The notes under the pieces were generated by a model. It was not told where the DNA came from. It did no database searches and saw nothing but the letters and a program-made list of their open reading frames with translations. Below, piece after piece: positions 1 to 6,805 of a DNA stretch of 11,292 nucleotides. The stretch is from Thermoplasmata archaeon (GTDB taxonomy: Archaea; Thermoplasmatota; Thermoplasmata; Lutacidiplasmatales; UBA184): assembly GCA_030040755.1 (NCBI GenBank), contig JASHTC010000144.1, positions 1 to 11,292 of the forward strand. Reading direction: 5' to 3'. Both the position numbers and the translations under genes were made by a program. Position 1 is the stretch's first letter. Every line of letters starts with the position of its first letter.

Positions 1-121
1 GTTCGGCCTGGGGTAGGCTCAGGCCCAGCTTCCCCGCAACCTCCTCCCGCGAGGGGGCGAATGTCTGCTCGAGGCAGTAGTCGAAGACGAACTTCCGCAC
101 CTCCCGTTCGATTTCGTCCAC
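1..121 (-). CDS. HTH-domain protein, MerB (alkylmercury lyase)-like N-terminus, partial
   Basis: The minus strand opens a frame at a GTG (complement of 119-121) and runs off the left edge after 40 codons. The visible residues (VDEIEREVRKFVFDYCLEQ, then TFAPSREEVAGKLGLSLPQ) look like a short winged-helix/HTH: one long helix, then APSREEVAGKLGLS as helix-turn-helix. This arrangement is familiar from the N-terminal domain of alkylmercury lyase (MerB)-like proteins and from some small regulators. The catalytic part, where MerB would show its Cys residues, lies outside the window, so the enzymatic call is only a suggestion. An in-frame GTG 10 codons earlier (149-151) is an alternative start. A weak TTAAA on the minus strand (159-163) lies about 40 nt ahead of the chosen start. 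The gene is divergent from the methyltransferase at 288. Confidence 0.55.
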   Translation of the reverse strand, partial: MDEIEREVRKFVFDYCLEQTFAPSREEVAGKLGLSLPQAE

Positions 122-256
122 GGGCGTTGCCCCCGATCGCCCCCAGCTCACCCCCCAGTTTAACCCCGGGGGGGTCCGGAGCGGCAACGACCCTCCGGCC
201 ACCGTGGACACGTCAGGCCCACGGGGGATGGGGCAGAGGCCGCGAGCCCGACGGGG

Positions 257-263
257 TAAAGAA
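257..263 (+). promoter_or_regulatory. TATA-like box for the methyltransferase gene
   Basis: TAAAGAA stands out in a very GC-rich stretch and is centred 28 nt before the ATG at 288. That spacing is expected if transcription starts at or next to the start codon (leaderless). It supports choosing 288 over the earlier in-frame ATG at 204, which precedes this box. Confidence 0.5.
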
Positions 264-287
264 CCCCTGCGAACCCGCTTCTCCTCC

Positions 288-1205
288 ATGACCCGACGGG
301 GCTGGGACGCGATCGCCCGCTGGCGGGACGGTCGCATGGGAGAGGCCGGCGACCTCTGGCACCGGGGGTTGGTCGACCCGTCGTTCCTCGGGATGATCGG
401 CCCCGTTCGAAGCCTCCGGGTCCTAGACCTGGCCTGCGGGAACGGCTACCTCACCCGGCGATGGGCTCGCCAGGGAGCTCGGTCGGTCTTGGGGGTCGAC
501 GCTTCCCGACGGAGCATCTCGCTCGCCCGAGGACGGGAGCGGGCCCGGCCGAGCGGCGCCCGGTTTCTCCCGCGCGACGGCGCGCGGCTCGACGGGGTCC
601 CGGACGGCGCGATGGACCTGGTCGCGGCCAACATGGCGCTCATGGACATCGAGGACGCCGCGGGGACCGTCCGCGAGGTCGCGCGCGTCCTGGCCCCCCG
701 CGGACGGTTCGTCTTCTCGGTCTGCCACCCGTGCTTCGACCTGGACGACCGCTCGATGTGGGTGGTCGAGCGCCAGCCGTACCGCGAGCGCGTCTGGCGG
801 AAGGTCTCGAACTACCGGGACGAGCGGACCTACGAGGTCCCCTGGAAGATGAGCGAGCGGGAGATGGCCTACACCACGACCCACCATCGCACCCTCTCCA
901 CCTACGTCCGGTACCTCCGGGAGGCAGGGTTGGCGGTGGTCCGGATGGAGGAGCCCTACCCCCGGCCCGCGGTCGTGAAGGGAAGCCCGCAGGGGCGGTT
1001 CATGCTCGAGGTGCCGCTCCACCTCGTCGTGGAGGCCGTGCACCGGGCCGAGCCGGGCCCGCCGGTCGGGGGTCGCCGTCGGGTCAGAGCACCGGCGTCG
1101 CGAACGACGGGACGTAGGTATCGGAGAGCCGCCCGACCATCGGGACCGCGTGGCCGCAGGCGCGACACCGGTTCCGCTCGTCAAGGTTCCACGACTGGAT
1201 CGTGA
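288..1205 (+). CDS. Class I SAM-dependent methyltransferase
   Basis: A 305-aa Rossmann-fold methyltransferase. Motif I is VLDLACGNG (about residues 45-53), which binds SAM. An acidic residue follows at the end of strand 2 (LGVDAS, D71). The post-motif region LVAANMALMDIED and then VLAPRGRFVFSVCHPCF (134-150) match the methyltransferase-11 type; the S-x-x-HPCF signature recurs in a subset of these proteins. The substrate cannot be read from the sequence. The ATG at 288 is preferred because a TATA-like box lies 28 nt upstream and the 28 residues from the earlier ATG at 204 are low-complexity and unlike a methyltransferase N-terminus. The last roughly 40 codons, rich in Arg, Gly and Ser, lie opposite the 3' end of the radical SAM gene and look non-conserved. 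The fold probably ends near residue 255. Confidence 0.85.
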   Translation: MTRRGWDAIARWRDGRMGEAGDLWHRGLVDPSFLGMIGPVRSLRVLDLACGNGYLTRRWARQGARSVLGVDASRRSISLARGRERARPSGARFLPRDGARLDGVPDGAMDLVAANMALMDIEDAAGTVREVARVLAPRGRFVFSVCHPCFDLDDRSMWVVERQPYRERVWRKVSNYRDERTYEVPWKMSEREMAYTTTHHRTLSTYVRYLREAGLAVVRMEEPYPRPAVVKGSPQGRFMLEVPLHLVVEAVHRAEPGPPVGGRRRVRAPASRTTGRRYRRAARPSGPRGRRRDTGSARQGSTTGS

Positions 1206-2139
1206 ACCCGTAGCGCCGCACGACGACGGCATGGCACGCCGGGCAGTAGGTGTGCTCGAGCGGGTGACCCCAGACGTTCCCGAGGTAGACGTAGTCGAGT
1301 CCCTCGGCCTGGACGACCCCGTGCAGCTTCTCGAGCGTCGCCACGGGAGTCTCGGGGAACTCCATCATATGATAGTCGGGGTGGAACCGGAGGAGATGGA
1401 AGGGGGTCTCGGGGCCGAGCTCGTCCCGGACCCACCCGGCGAGCCGGCGGGTGGCCTCGACGGACTCCCCGACCTGCGGGACGATGAGGTCGGTGACCTC
1501 GACGTGGACTCCCCGGCGCTGGAGGTCGACCATCGTCGAGCGGATCGGCTCCGGTCCCTTCGCCGAGACGTACTTCCGCAGGAACCCCTCCTCCCCGCTC
1601 CCCTTGAAGTCCACGCTCACCGCGTCCAGGTGGGGGCCGAGCAGCTGCGTCGCCTCGGGGCTCATGTAGCCGTTGGTCACGAAATTCGCGAACAGGCCGG
1701 CCGCGCGGGCCTCCTTCATGACATCCAGCGCATACTCGATGAAGATCGTCGGCTCGTTGTAGGTGAACGTCACGCCCGAGCAGCCGTACCGCTCCGCCGC
1801 CTGGACGGCCTGACGCGGGGAGAGCGGGCGGCCGGCGACCTCCCTCTCCTGGGAAATCTCCGCGTTCTGGCAATACAGGCACCGCCAGTTGCAGCCGACC
1901 GTGCCGATCGAGAACACCCGCGTGCCCGGGTGGAAGTGGGAGAGCGGCTTCTTCTCCACGGGGTCGACCTGGGTCGCCGCCGCCTTCCCGTACGAGAGCA
2001 GGACCAGCCGCCCGTCCTCGTTCTTGCGGACGAAGCAGAACCCGTGCGAGCCGCGGGGGATCACGCAGTACCGGGCACAGGCCGTGCAGCGGACCTTCCC
2101 TCCGTCGAGCGGTTCGAACAGGGTTGCCGGGTGCGCCAT
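1084..2139 (-). CDS. amrS: AmmeMemoRadiSam-system radical SAM protein (AmrS-like)
   Basis: A 351-aa radical SAM protein. The cluster motif CNWRCLYC (C83, C87, C90; CX3CX2C) binds the [4Fe-4S] that cleaves SAM. An N-terminal cysteine set (C18, C21, C25, C35; CTACARYC...GFC) and a C-terminal CPAC...CRAC pair (C299, C302, C325, C328) look like metal-binding knuckles. This architecture, with TFTYNEPTIFIEYALD after the cluster and FHLLRFHPDY near the end, is that of the AmrS/PflA-like family, which is genetically linked to AMMECR1 and Memo proteins. The reaction of that system is not settled. Neither AMMECR1 nor Memo is present in this window. The ATG at 2137-2139 was chosen because MAHPATLFEPL begins the conserved protein. 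The frame stays open upstream for 146 codons, but that part is Arg/Gly/Pro-rich and lies antisense to the cca gene. Confidence 0.88.
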   Translation of the reverse strand: MAHPATLFEPLDGGKVRCTACARYCVIPRGSHGFCFVRKNEDGRLVLLSYGKAAATQVDPVEKKPLSHFHPGTRVFSIGTVGCNWRCLYCQNAEISQEREVAGRPLSPRQAVQAAERYGCSGVTFTYNEPTIFIEYALDVMKEARAAGLFANFVTNGYMSPEATQLLGPHLDAVSVDFKGSGEEGFLRKYVSAKGPEPIRSTMVDLQRRGVHVEVTDLIVPQVGESVEATRRLAGWVRDELGPETPFHLLRFHPDYHMMEFPETPVATLEKLHGVVQAEGLDYVYLGNVWGHPLEHTYCPACHAVVVRRYGFTIQSWNLDERNRCRACGHAVPMVGRLSDTYVPSFATPVL

Positions 2140-2246
2140 GGGGCGGTCGACTCCGTCGACCCGTCTAGGCCGTCGCGTCCGATAACCCCTCCCGTTTCGG
2201 CGAGGTCGAGCCGAAGGTTCATCTCCTCGCCGCGGGTCCACCGACC
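2140..2246. other. Divergent intergenic region amrS / cca
   Basis: These 107 bp separate two divergent start codons and must hold both promoters. The only AT-rich element is GATAACC at 2181-2187 (GGTTATC on the minus strand), about 44 nt before the amrS start and about 63 nt before the cca start. Neither distance suits a leaderless transcript, so a short leader for amrS is the better guess. I see no clear box for cca. Confidence 0.3.
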
Positions 2247-3671
2247 GTGACCGACCCCGCGAGCGGCCGGGCGGCCGCGTCCGAAGCCGACCGGGTCGAG
2301 GCCGCCGTCTCGCTCCGGATCTCCCCGACCCCCGAGACCCTCGAGCGGGTAGCCCGCGTCCGTACCGAGCTGGTCGACCGCATCCGGGCGGCCGCGACCG
2401 AACGGCAGAGTCCGCTGGTGCGCGCCTTGGTCGCCGGGAGCGCGGCCCGCGCCACGTTCCTTTCCGACCGCCTCGATGTGGACCTCTTCCTCCTGTTCCC
2501 TCCGGACCTCCCCCGCGACCGACTGCGAGAGGAAGGGCTAGCGCTCGGGCGCGCGGTCCTGTCCGACCCGGAGACACGCTACGCCGAGCACCCGTACCTC
2601 CGGGGACGCTTCGCCGGGTTCGCGGTCGACGCGGTTCCCGGCTACGCCGTGACCGACCCGGCCCGTCCGCTCTCCCCGGTCGACCGGACTCCCTTCCACC
2701 AGGAGTACCTGGCCGCCCGCGAGACCCCGGAGCTCGTGGCGCAGGTGCGCCTGACCAAGCAGTTCCTCCGCACCCTCGGCGTCTACGGGTCCGAAGCGCG
2801 GACCGAGGGGTTCTCCGGCTACCTGGTCGAGCTGGTCGTACTCCGGTTCGGCTCGCTGCGGGGAGTGCTCACCGCCGCGCGGGGCTGGCGGATCCCGGTC
2901 CGGGTCGCGGAACCGGGGCGAGACCCTCCTCGACTTCCTCCCGAGGTCGCGCTCATCCTCGCGGACCCGGTGGACCCCAACCGGAACGTCGCGAGCGCCC
3001 TCTCCCGGAAGAACCTGGCGACCGTGATCCTCGCCGCGGGCGAGTATCTCGACCGTCCCTCGGAGGCATGGTTCCGGCCGCGAGAGCGCTCCCTGCTCTC
3101 CCGAGCGGACGCGCTCGAGCGACTGCACGCACGGAGGACCCACGTGGCGGTCGTCGTCCTGCCTCGTCCGGACCTCGTGGACGACACCCTGTACCCCCAG
3201 GTCCGCAAGGCCGAGCGGGCGATCGCCGAGGAGGTGGGGCGCTCCGACTTCGCCGTGCTCGGCTCGTCGTGCGCGGTCGACGCCGACCGGGTCCTCGTCC
3301 TGGTCGAGGTCGCGCACCCCCACCGGCCGGCCGTCCGTCTCCAGGACGGCCCTCCCGCAGGGCTGGACCGAGTCGGCCATTACCTCGAGAAGTGGACCGC
3401 CCCGGACGCCCCGGTGCTCCAGGGACCGTATGTGCGGGCCGACGGCAGCCTGGCGGTCGAGACCCGCCGCGGGGAGCGGGACCTCGAGGCCGTGCTCCGG
3501 GCCGTCCTCCCCCGTCTCTCCCTGGGTCGGGACCTCACGCTGCCGCCCTCCGCGACGGCGCAGGTCCATCCGCTGTCGGCGATGCCCGAGTCGGCCGGGT
3601 TGTCCCGGGGGCTGGACGAGCTCTTGGCCAAGCAGCTGCCCTGGCTCCCGCGCACGGAGCGGTCGGCCTAG
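2247..3671 (+). CDS. cca: CCA-adding enzyme (archaeal class I tRNA nucleotidyltransferase)
   Basis: This enzyme adds or repairs the 3'-terminal CCA of tRNA without a nucleic acid template. The 474-aa product has the nucleotidyltransferase signature GSAARATFLSDRLDVDLFLL. GS is at residues 64-65, with catalytic acids D77 and D79 and a third carboxylate at D128 (FAVDAVPGY). The archaeal family member normally has E-x-D in the first pair; here it reads D-x-D, a conservative change. The downstream block ADPVDPNRNVASALSRKNLA (about 240-260) is the conserved tRNA/nucleotide-binding segment of class I archaeal enzymes. The GTG at 2247 gives an N-terminal extension of roughly 15-20 residues compared with typical family starts, and no better in-frame start was seen. 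The stop TAG at 3669-3671 interlocks with the stop of the convergent membrane-protein gene. Confidence 0.93.
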   Translation: MTDPASGRAAASEADRVEAAVSLRISPTPETLERVARVRTELVDRIRAAATERQSPLVRALVAGSAARATFLSDRLDVDLFLLFPPDLPRDRLREEGLALGRAVLSDPETRYAEHPYLRGRFAGFAVDAVPGYAVTDPARPLSPVDRTPFHQEYLAARETPELVAQVRLTKQFLRTLGVYGSEARTEGFSGYLVELVVLRFGSLRGVLTAARGWRIPVRVAEPGRDPPRLPPEVALILADPVDPNRNVASALSRKNLATVILAAGEYLDRPSEAWFRPRERSLLSRADALERLHARRTHVAVVVLPRPDLVDDTLYPQVRKAERAIAEEVGRSDFAVLGSSCAVDADRVLVLVEVAHPHRPAVRLQDGPPAGLDRVGHYLEKWTAPDAPVLQGPYVRADGSLAVETRRGERDLEAVLRAVLPRLSLGRDLTLPPSATAQVHPLSAMPESAGLSRGLDELLAKQLPWLPRTERSA

Positions 3672-4030
3672 GCGCCGTTCAAGAGGTTCACGAGCACGAA
3701 CCAGAGCGCGAGCCAGCCGAAGAACTCGAGGACGAACAGTCCGGCCCAGTCCCCCTTCGTATAGGCGTGCGAGGCCGGCCGGAGGCGCTGGATCGCGAAC
3801 ATCCCCAGGATGACGATGAGGAGCCCGACCGGGAACTGGACCCACCAGAGCAGACCGGCGAGCTTGATGCCGGCGGAGAGCACCCCCGCGGCGATGGCAA
3901 AGATCCCGGCAAGCAGCGTGGCCGAGTCGAGCTCCAGCTCCTTCCAGACGAACGCGCCCTCATCGAACTCGGGGAACTCGAACGCCGGCTCCTGCGCCTC
4001 CTCCAGCTTCTTGCGCGCCTTCTTCGCCAT
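3668..4030 (-). CDS. Small three-helix membrane protein of unknown function
   Basis: A 120-aa protein. A charged cytosolic-looking N-terminus (KKARKKLEEAQEP, then FEFPEFDEGAFVWKELE) precedes three hydrophobic segments at about residues 37-59, 62-80 and 96-117. A loop containing TKGDWAG lies before the last helix, and FFGWLALWFVLVN closes it. From memory this resembles a small membrane-protein family found in several euryarchaea, with an acidic FDE...KE entry motif and a DW...FF.WLA exit motif; I cannot name it. It begins only 3 nt after the lipA stop, so it is almost certainly cotranscribed with lipA, but nothing in the sequence ties it to lipoate. Its stop codon lies within a CTAG shared with the stop of the convergent cca gene. 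Confidence 0.8.
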   Translation of the reverse strand: MAKKARKKLEEAQEPAFEFPEFDEGAFVWKELELDSATLLAGIFAIAAGVLSAGIKLAGLLWWVQFPVGLLIVILGMFAIQRLRPASHAYTKGDWAGLFVLEFFGWLALWFVLVNLLNGA

Positions 4031-4033
4031 GCG

Positions 4034-4951
4034 TCATCCCCCGCGACGCGCCGCCGCCCCGTCGAACAGCTCCTCGGCGTGGTAGGAGCTGCGGACCATC
4101 GGTCCGGACTCGACCCCCGCGAACCCGCGGTCCAGCGCCCGCTGCCTCCACTCCCCGAACTCGGCCGGCGGGACGTAGCGGGCGACGGGCCAGTGGTGCG
4201 GGCCCGGGCGCAGGTACTGGCCGAACGTGAGCAGGTCCACCCCGGCCGAACGGAGGTCGGCCATCGCGGTCTCGACCTCCGGCGCGGTCTCGCCGAGCCC
4301 GAGCATGATCGAGCTCTTGAGGACGAGAGGAGCCGGCCCGACCTGCCGCGCTGCGGCGAGCACGTCGAGCGAACGGTCGTAGCTGGCTCGGGGGTCGCGG
4401 ACGGCCGCGGAAAGGGAGCGTACCGTCTCGAGGTTGTGAGCGAAGACCTCGGGGGCTCCGGAGAGGACGGTCGCCAGGGCTCGTCGGTTCCCGCCGAGGT
4501 CGCCGGCGAGAAGCTCGACCTTCGTGCCCGGCGAGGAGCGGTGGATGGCCCGGACCGTCTCGGCCATCACCCCGGCCCCGCCGTCCTCCAGGTCGTCCCG
4601 GCAGACCTGGGTGAGCACGACGTACCGCAGACGCCAGGCGGCGACCGCCCGGGCGACCCGGTCGGGCTCGGTGCGGTCGACGACTCCGCGCGGCCAGTGG
4701 GTCGTGACCGCGCAGAAGGCGCACCGCCGGGTGCAGTCCGTCCCGAGCAACATCAGGGTAGCCGTCCCGGCCGACCAGCACTCCGAGAGGTTGGGGCATC
4801 GGGCCTCCCGGCACACCGTCTCGAGCCCGAGTCCCTCCAGGAGGTCCCGGACGCCGGCGTAGGCGGAGCCGGCCGGCGGCCGGGTTCGGATCCAGGCGGG
4901 CAGCGATCGAACGCCGCCCTGGGGCCCGGCCACGACTTCGGACGACGCCAC
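4034..4951 (-). CDS. lipA: Lipoyl synthase
   Basis: LipA inserts two sulfur atoms into protein-bound octanoyl groups, making the lipoyl cofactor of 2-oxoacid dehydrogenases and the glycine cleavage H protein. The 305-aa product has the diagnostic auxiliary-cluster motif CX4CX5C (C47, C52, C58 in VCREARCPNLSEC) and the radical SAM motif CTRRCAFC (C73, C77, C80). It also has the C-terminal RSSY (287-290), whose serine ligates the auxiliary cluster. All residues needed for catalysis are present. The block usually written T-S-V-x-RDDL-x-DGGA reads TQVCRDDLEDGGA (114-126), which places an extra Cys at 117. The start is a GTG at 4949-4951, with a TAAAG box centred 25 nt upstream. No octanoyltransferase, lipoate ligase or lipoylated protein gene is in the window. 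Confidence 0.95.
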   Translation of the reverse strand: MASSEVVAGPQGGVRSLPAWIRTRPPAGSAYAGVRDLLEGLGLETVCREARCPNLSECWSAGTATLMLLGTDCTRRCAFCAVTTHWPRGVVDRTEPDRVARAVAAWRLRYVVLTQVCRDDLEDGGAGVMAETVRAIHRSSPGTKVELLAGDLGGNRRALATVLSGAPEVFAHNLETVRSLSAAVRDPRASYDRSLDVLAAARQVGPAPLVLKSSIMLGLGETAPEVETAMADLRSAGVDLLTFGQYLRPGPHHWPVARYVPPAEFGEWRQRALDRGFAGVESGPMVRSSYHAEELFDGAAARRGG

Positions 4952-4973
4952 GGGCGCGCGACCCGCCCCCGCG

Positions 4974-4978
4974 CTTTA
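4974..4978 (-). promoter_or_regulatory. TATA-like box for lipA, overlapping the orc stop codon
   Basis: On the minus strand GCTAAAGC is the only AT-rich element before lipA, and its centre is 25 nt from the GTG at 4951. The TAA inside it is the stop codon of the upstream orc-like gene. The spacing suits a leaderless lipA transcript, although read-through from upstream is also likely given the 24-bp gap. Confidence 0.4.
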
Positions 4979-6133
4979 GCCTTTCCTCGCGCTCGCGCGG
5001 CCGATCCGTTCCTCGACCAGCGTGGCGAGATAGCTGGCGGGGAGGTCGTCCAGGGCGACCCGGCTGGATTCGCCGGAACCGGCCGCTTCGAGCGTGACCA
5101 GGCCGTCCCGTTCGAGCTCCTTGAGCGTCCGCCAGAAGGTCGTGCGGCTCATCGGGGGGCTGTGAAGCTCCTCCAGCAGGGACGCGTGGGCGGTGCGCAG
5201 CTTCTGGCTCGGCACCGCGCTTCCCTTCCCCCGGAGCGAACGGGAGAGGGCGAGGAGGACCCCGAGCTCGTTCGTCGAGAGCTCCTCGAGCTGGGACTCG
5301 GAGAGGGTCGGGACGAGCGAGCCCTTCGCCCTGCGCACGTGCTCGGGCAGCAGCATGTCCGAGCCGGCGTCCTCGGCCGCGTGGGCGGCGCCGGCGAGCA
5401 GCTCGAGGCCGAACCGGGCGTCTCCGTTCGGCGCGACGATCCGGGCGATCTGGTCGAGGGTCTCCCGCTCGACGCTCCCCCGCCGGAGCGCGAGCTCGGC
5501 CCGCGCGCTCAGGATCTCGACCAGGTCCTCGCGGCCGTACGGGGCGAGCGCGAGGCGATGGGTGACCCCGAAGCTGGACCGGCTCGCCGCGTCGAGGTAC
5601 GGGAGCAGGTCCTCGGCGGCAACGAGGAGGAGGGAGATCGACCCGAGCTCGACCTCCCGGGAGCGGGAGAGGAGGTAGACGATCTTCGTCTCCTGCTTGA
5701 CGAGCGCCGCGGCCTCGTCGAGGATCACGAGGAGGTGCTGGGGATGCCGGCGGAGCCCCTGCTCGAAGACGTCCATCATCTCCGAGAGGCTGTAGCCGCG
5801 GTCGGGGAGCGAGACGTCGACGTTCCGCAGGAGGTCGAGCATCACCGTGCGGTCGCTCGCGCGCCGCCAGCAGTTGATGTAGGCCTGCCGAATCGGGAGC
5901 TCGGTGCCGCGCCCGGCTCGCTCGAGGTCGCTGGCGAGCCGCCGGACCAGCGCGGTCTTGCCGCTCCCGACCCCTCCGGTGACCATCAGGTGGTACGGCA
6001 GTCCCTTCGCGAGCGCCTCGCGGAAGCGCTTCGAGGCGATGCCGAGCTCCGTCTCCCGCCGGACCAGGCGCGCGGGCAAGTAGGCAGGGTCCAGCGTCTC
6101 CTCCCGGACCAGGATGCGCGCGGGGCTGGGCAC
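4976..6133 (-). CDS. Orc1/Cdc6-type AAA+ ATPase, divergent paralogue
   Basis: A 385-aa protein with the Orc1/Cdc6 layout. The entry motif DPAYLPARLVRRETEL resembles the family's D-Y-x-P-x-x-L-x-x-RE-x-E. Walker A is GGVGSGKT (53-60) and Walker B is LLVILDE (D139, E140). A candidate arginine finger is at R185. Sensor 2 lies in NGDARFGLELL (R240), and a C-terminal winged-helix DNA-binding domain spans roughly 285-365 (MSRTTFWRTLKELERDGLV as recognition helix and strand). Archaeal Orc1/Cdc6 proteins bind origins and recruit MCM. Where sensor 1 normally reads I-S-N-D-L, this protein reads VAAEDL (171-176), losing the conserved Asn, so it may be a non-initiator paralogue. No origin repeats are visible beside it. 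The start is the GTG at 6131-6133, with an AT box 27 nt upstream; the next gene upstream is tmk. Confidence 0.85.
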   Translation of the reverse strand: MPSPARILVREETLDPAYLPARLVRRETELGIASKRFREALAKGLPYHLMVTGGVGSGKTALVRRLASDLERAGRGTELPIRQAYINCWRRASDRTVMLDLLRNVDVSLPDRGYSLSEMMDVFEQGLRRHPQHLLVILDEAAALVKQETKIVYLLSRSREVELGSISLLLVAAEDLLPYLDAASRSSFGVTHRLALAPYGREDLVEILSARAELALRRGSVERETLDQIARIVAPNGDARFGLELLAGAAHAAEDAGSDMLLPEHVRRAKGSLVPTLSESQLEELSTNELGVLLALSRSLRGKGSAVPSQKLRTAHASLLEELHSPPMSRTTFWRTLKELERDGLVTLEAAGSGESSRVALDDLPASYLATLVEERIGRASARKG

Positions 6134-6156
6134 GAGCGGGCCCCACGGGGGCGGGT

Positions 6157-6163
6157 GATATCA
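6157..6163 (-). promoter_or_regulatory. TATA-like box for the orc gene, overlapping the tmk stop
   Basis: TGATATC on the minus strand, centred 27 nt before the GTG at 6133, is the only AT-rich run in the 27-bp gap. Its TGA is the stop codon of tmk. The position fits a leaderless orc transcript. Confidence 0.4.
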
Positions 6164-6805
6164 GGTTCGCTCTTCCGCCGGACGTCGACGGGCCACTCGA
6201 GCGGGGCGCGGGAGGCTGCGGCTCAGGCCCGCCCAGACCGTCTCGGCGAGCTCGCGCGGGGGTCGGCGAGCGTCGAGGACCCGCCACCGATGCCGTCGCG
6301 CGAGGGCCCGATAGGCCCGAGCCACGCGCTCGAGCGTGCGACGCCGCTCGAGGGGGCCTCGCCCCGGGCCGCGCAGGCCGAGCCGTCGGAGCGCCTCGGC
6401 CGGGTCGAGGGCCAGCAGGATGACCCGGTCGGGCCTCCGAGTGGCGCGCCGGGAGAGGGCCTCGAGCTGTCGCACCTGGACCCTCCGGAGCGCACTCCCC
6501 TGGTAGGCCAGCGTCGAGTAGAACGAGCGGTCGCTGATCACGAGCGGGCAGCCGGCGAGGTCCCGCTCCAGCGCGGGACGGGCGAGGAACCGGTCGACGG
6601 TGAAGTACACGGCGCCGGTCCACGGGTCTCGGAGGCTGGCCTCCTGGGCGAGCCGCCCGAGGGTCCGGTCCGCCGGCTCGCGCCGCGCGACCGCCCGCAC
6701 GCCGTGCCGGGCCGCCACTCGCACCAGGGCGGCGGCCAACGTCGACTTGCCGGCCCCGTCGATCCCCTCCAGGGCCACGAGCAGCCCCGGGCGCCGCCGG
6801 CTCAT
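6161..6805 (-). CDS. tmk: Thymidylate kinase (dTMP kinase)
   Basis: This enzyme phosphorylates dTMP to dTDP for dTTP synthesis. The 214-aa product has the P-loop GIDGAGKST (14-22) and REP (42-44), which corresponds to the family's REPGGT. DRSFYSTLAYQG (92-103) matches the family's DRY-x-x-SSLAYQ, with the DR pair (D92, R93) shaping the TMP site. An Arg-rich LID-like stretch follows (RGPGRGPLERRRTLERV). Length is normal for the family. The C-terminus is rich in Arg and Pro. The ATG at 6803-6805 overlaps the TGA of the upstream tatD-like gene in an ATGA, which implies translational coupling. The two genes share no obvious pathway. Confidence 0.92.
   Translation of the reverse strand: MSRRRPGLLVALEGIDGAGKSTLAAALVRVAARHGVRAVARREPADRTLGRLAQEASLRDPWTGAVYFTVDRFLARPALERDLAGCPLVISDRSFYSTLAYQGSALRRVQVRQLEALSRRATRRPDRVILLALDPAEALRRLGLRGPGRGPLERRRTLERVARAYRALARRHRWRVLDARRPPRELAETVWAGLSRSLPRPARVARRRPAEERT

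Noticed and set aside
204..287. Earlier ATG start for the methyltransferase
   Set aside because: It adds 28 low-complexity residues and lies ahead of the TATA-like box at 257-263, which fits the ATG at 288.
2140..2577. 146-residue N-terminal extension of the AmrS frame
   Set aside because: It is antisense to the cca catalytic domain and Arg/Gly-rich. AmrS proteins start at the MAHPATLFEPL-like segment.
2538..3845. 435-codon minus-strand frame opposite cca
   Set aside because: It is a shadow of the CCA-adding enzyme, with no recognisable motif.
6134..6160. Replication origin next to the orc gene
   Set aside because: The gap is only 27 bp, and I found no origin-recognition-box repeats or AT-rich unwinding element around the gene.
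3960..6623. An 887-codon open frame on the minus strand
   Set aside because: It is an out-of-frame shadow of lipA, orc and tmk, which have complete motif sets in other frames, and its composition is low-complexity.
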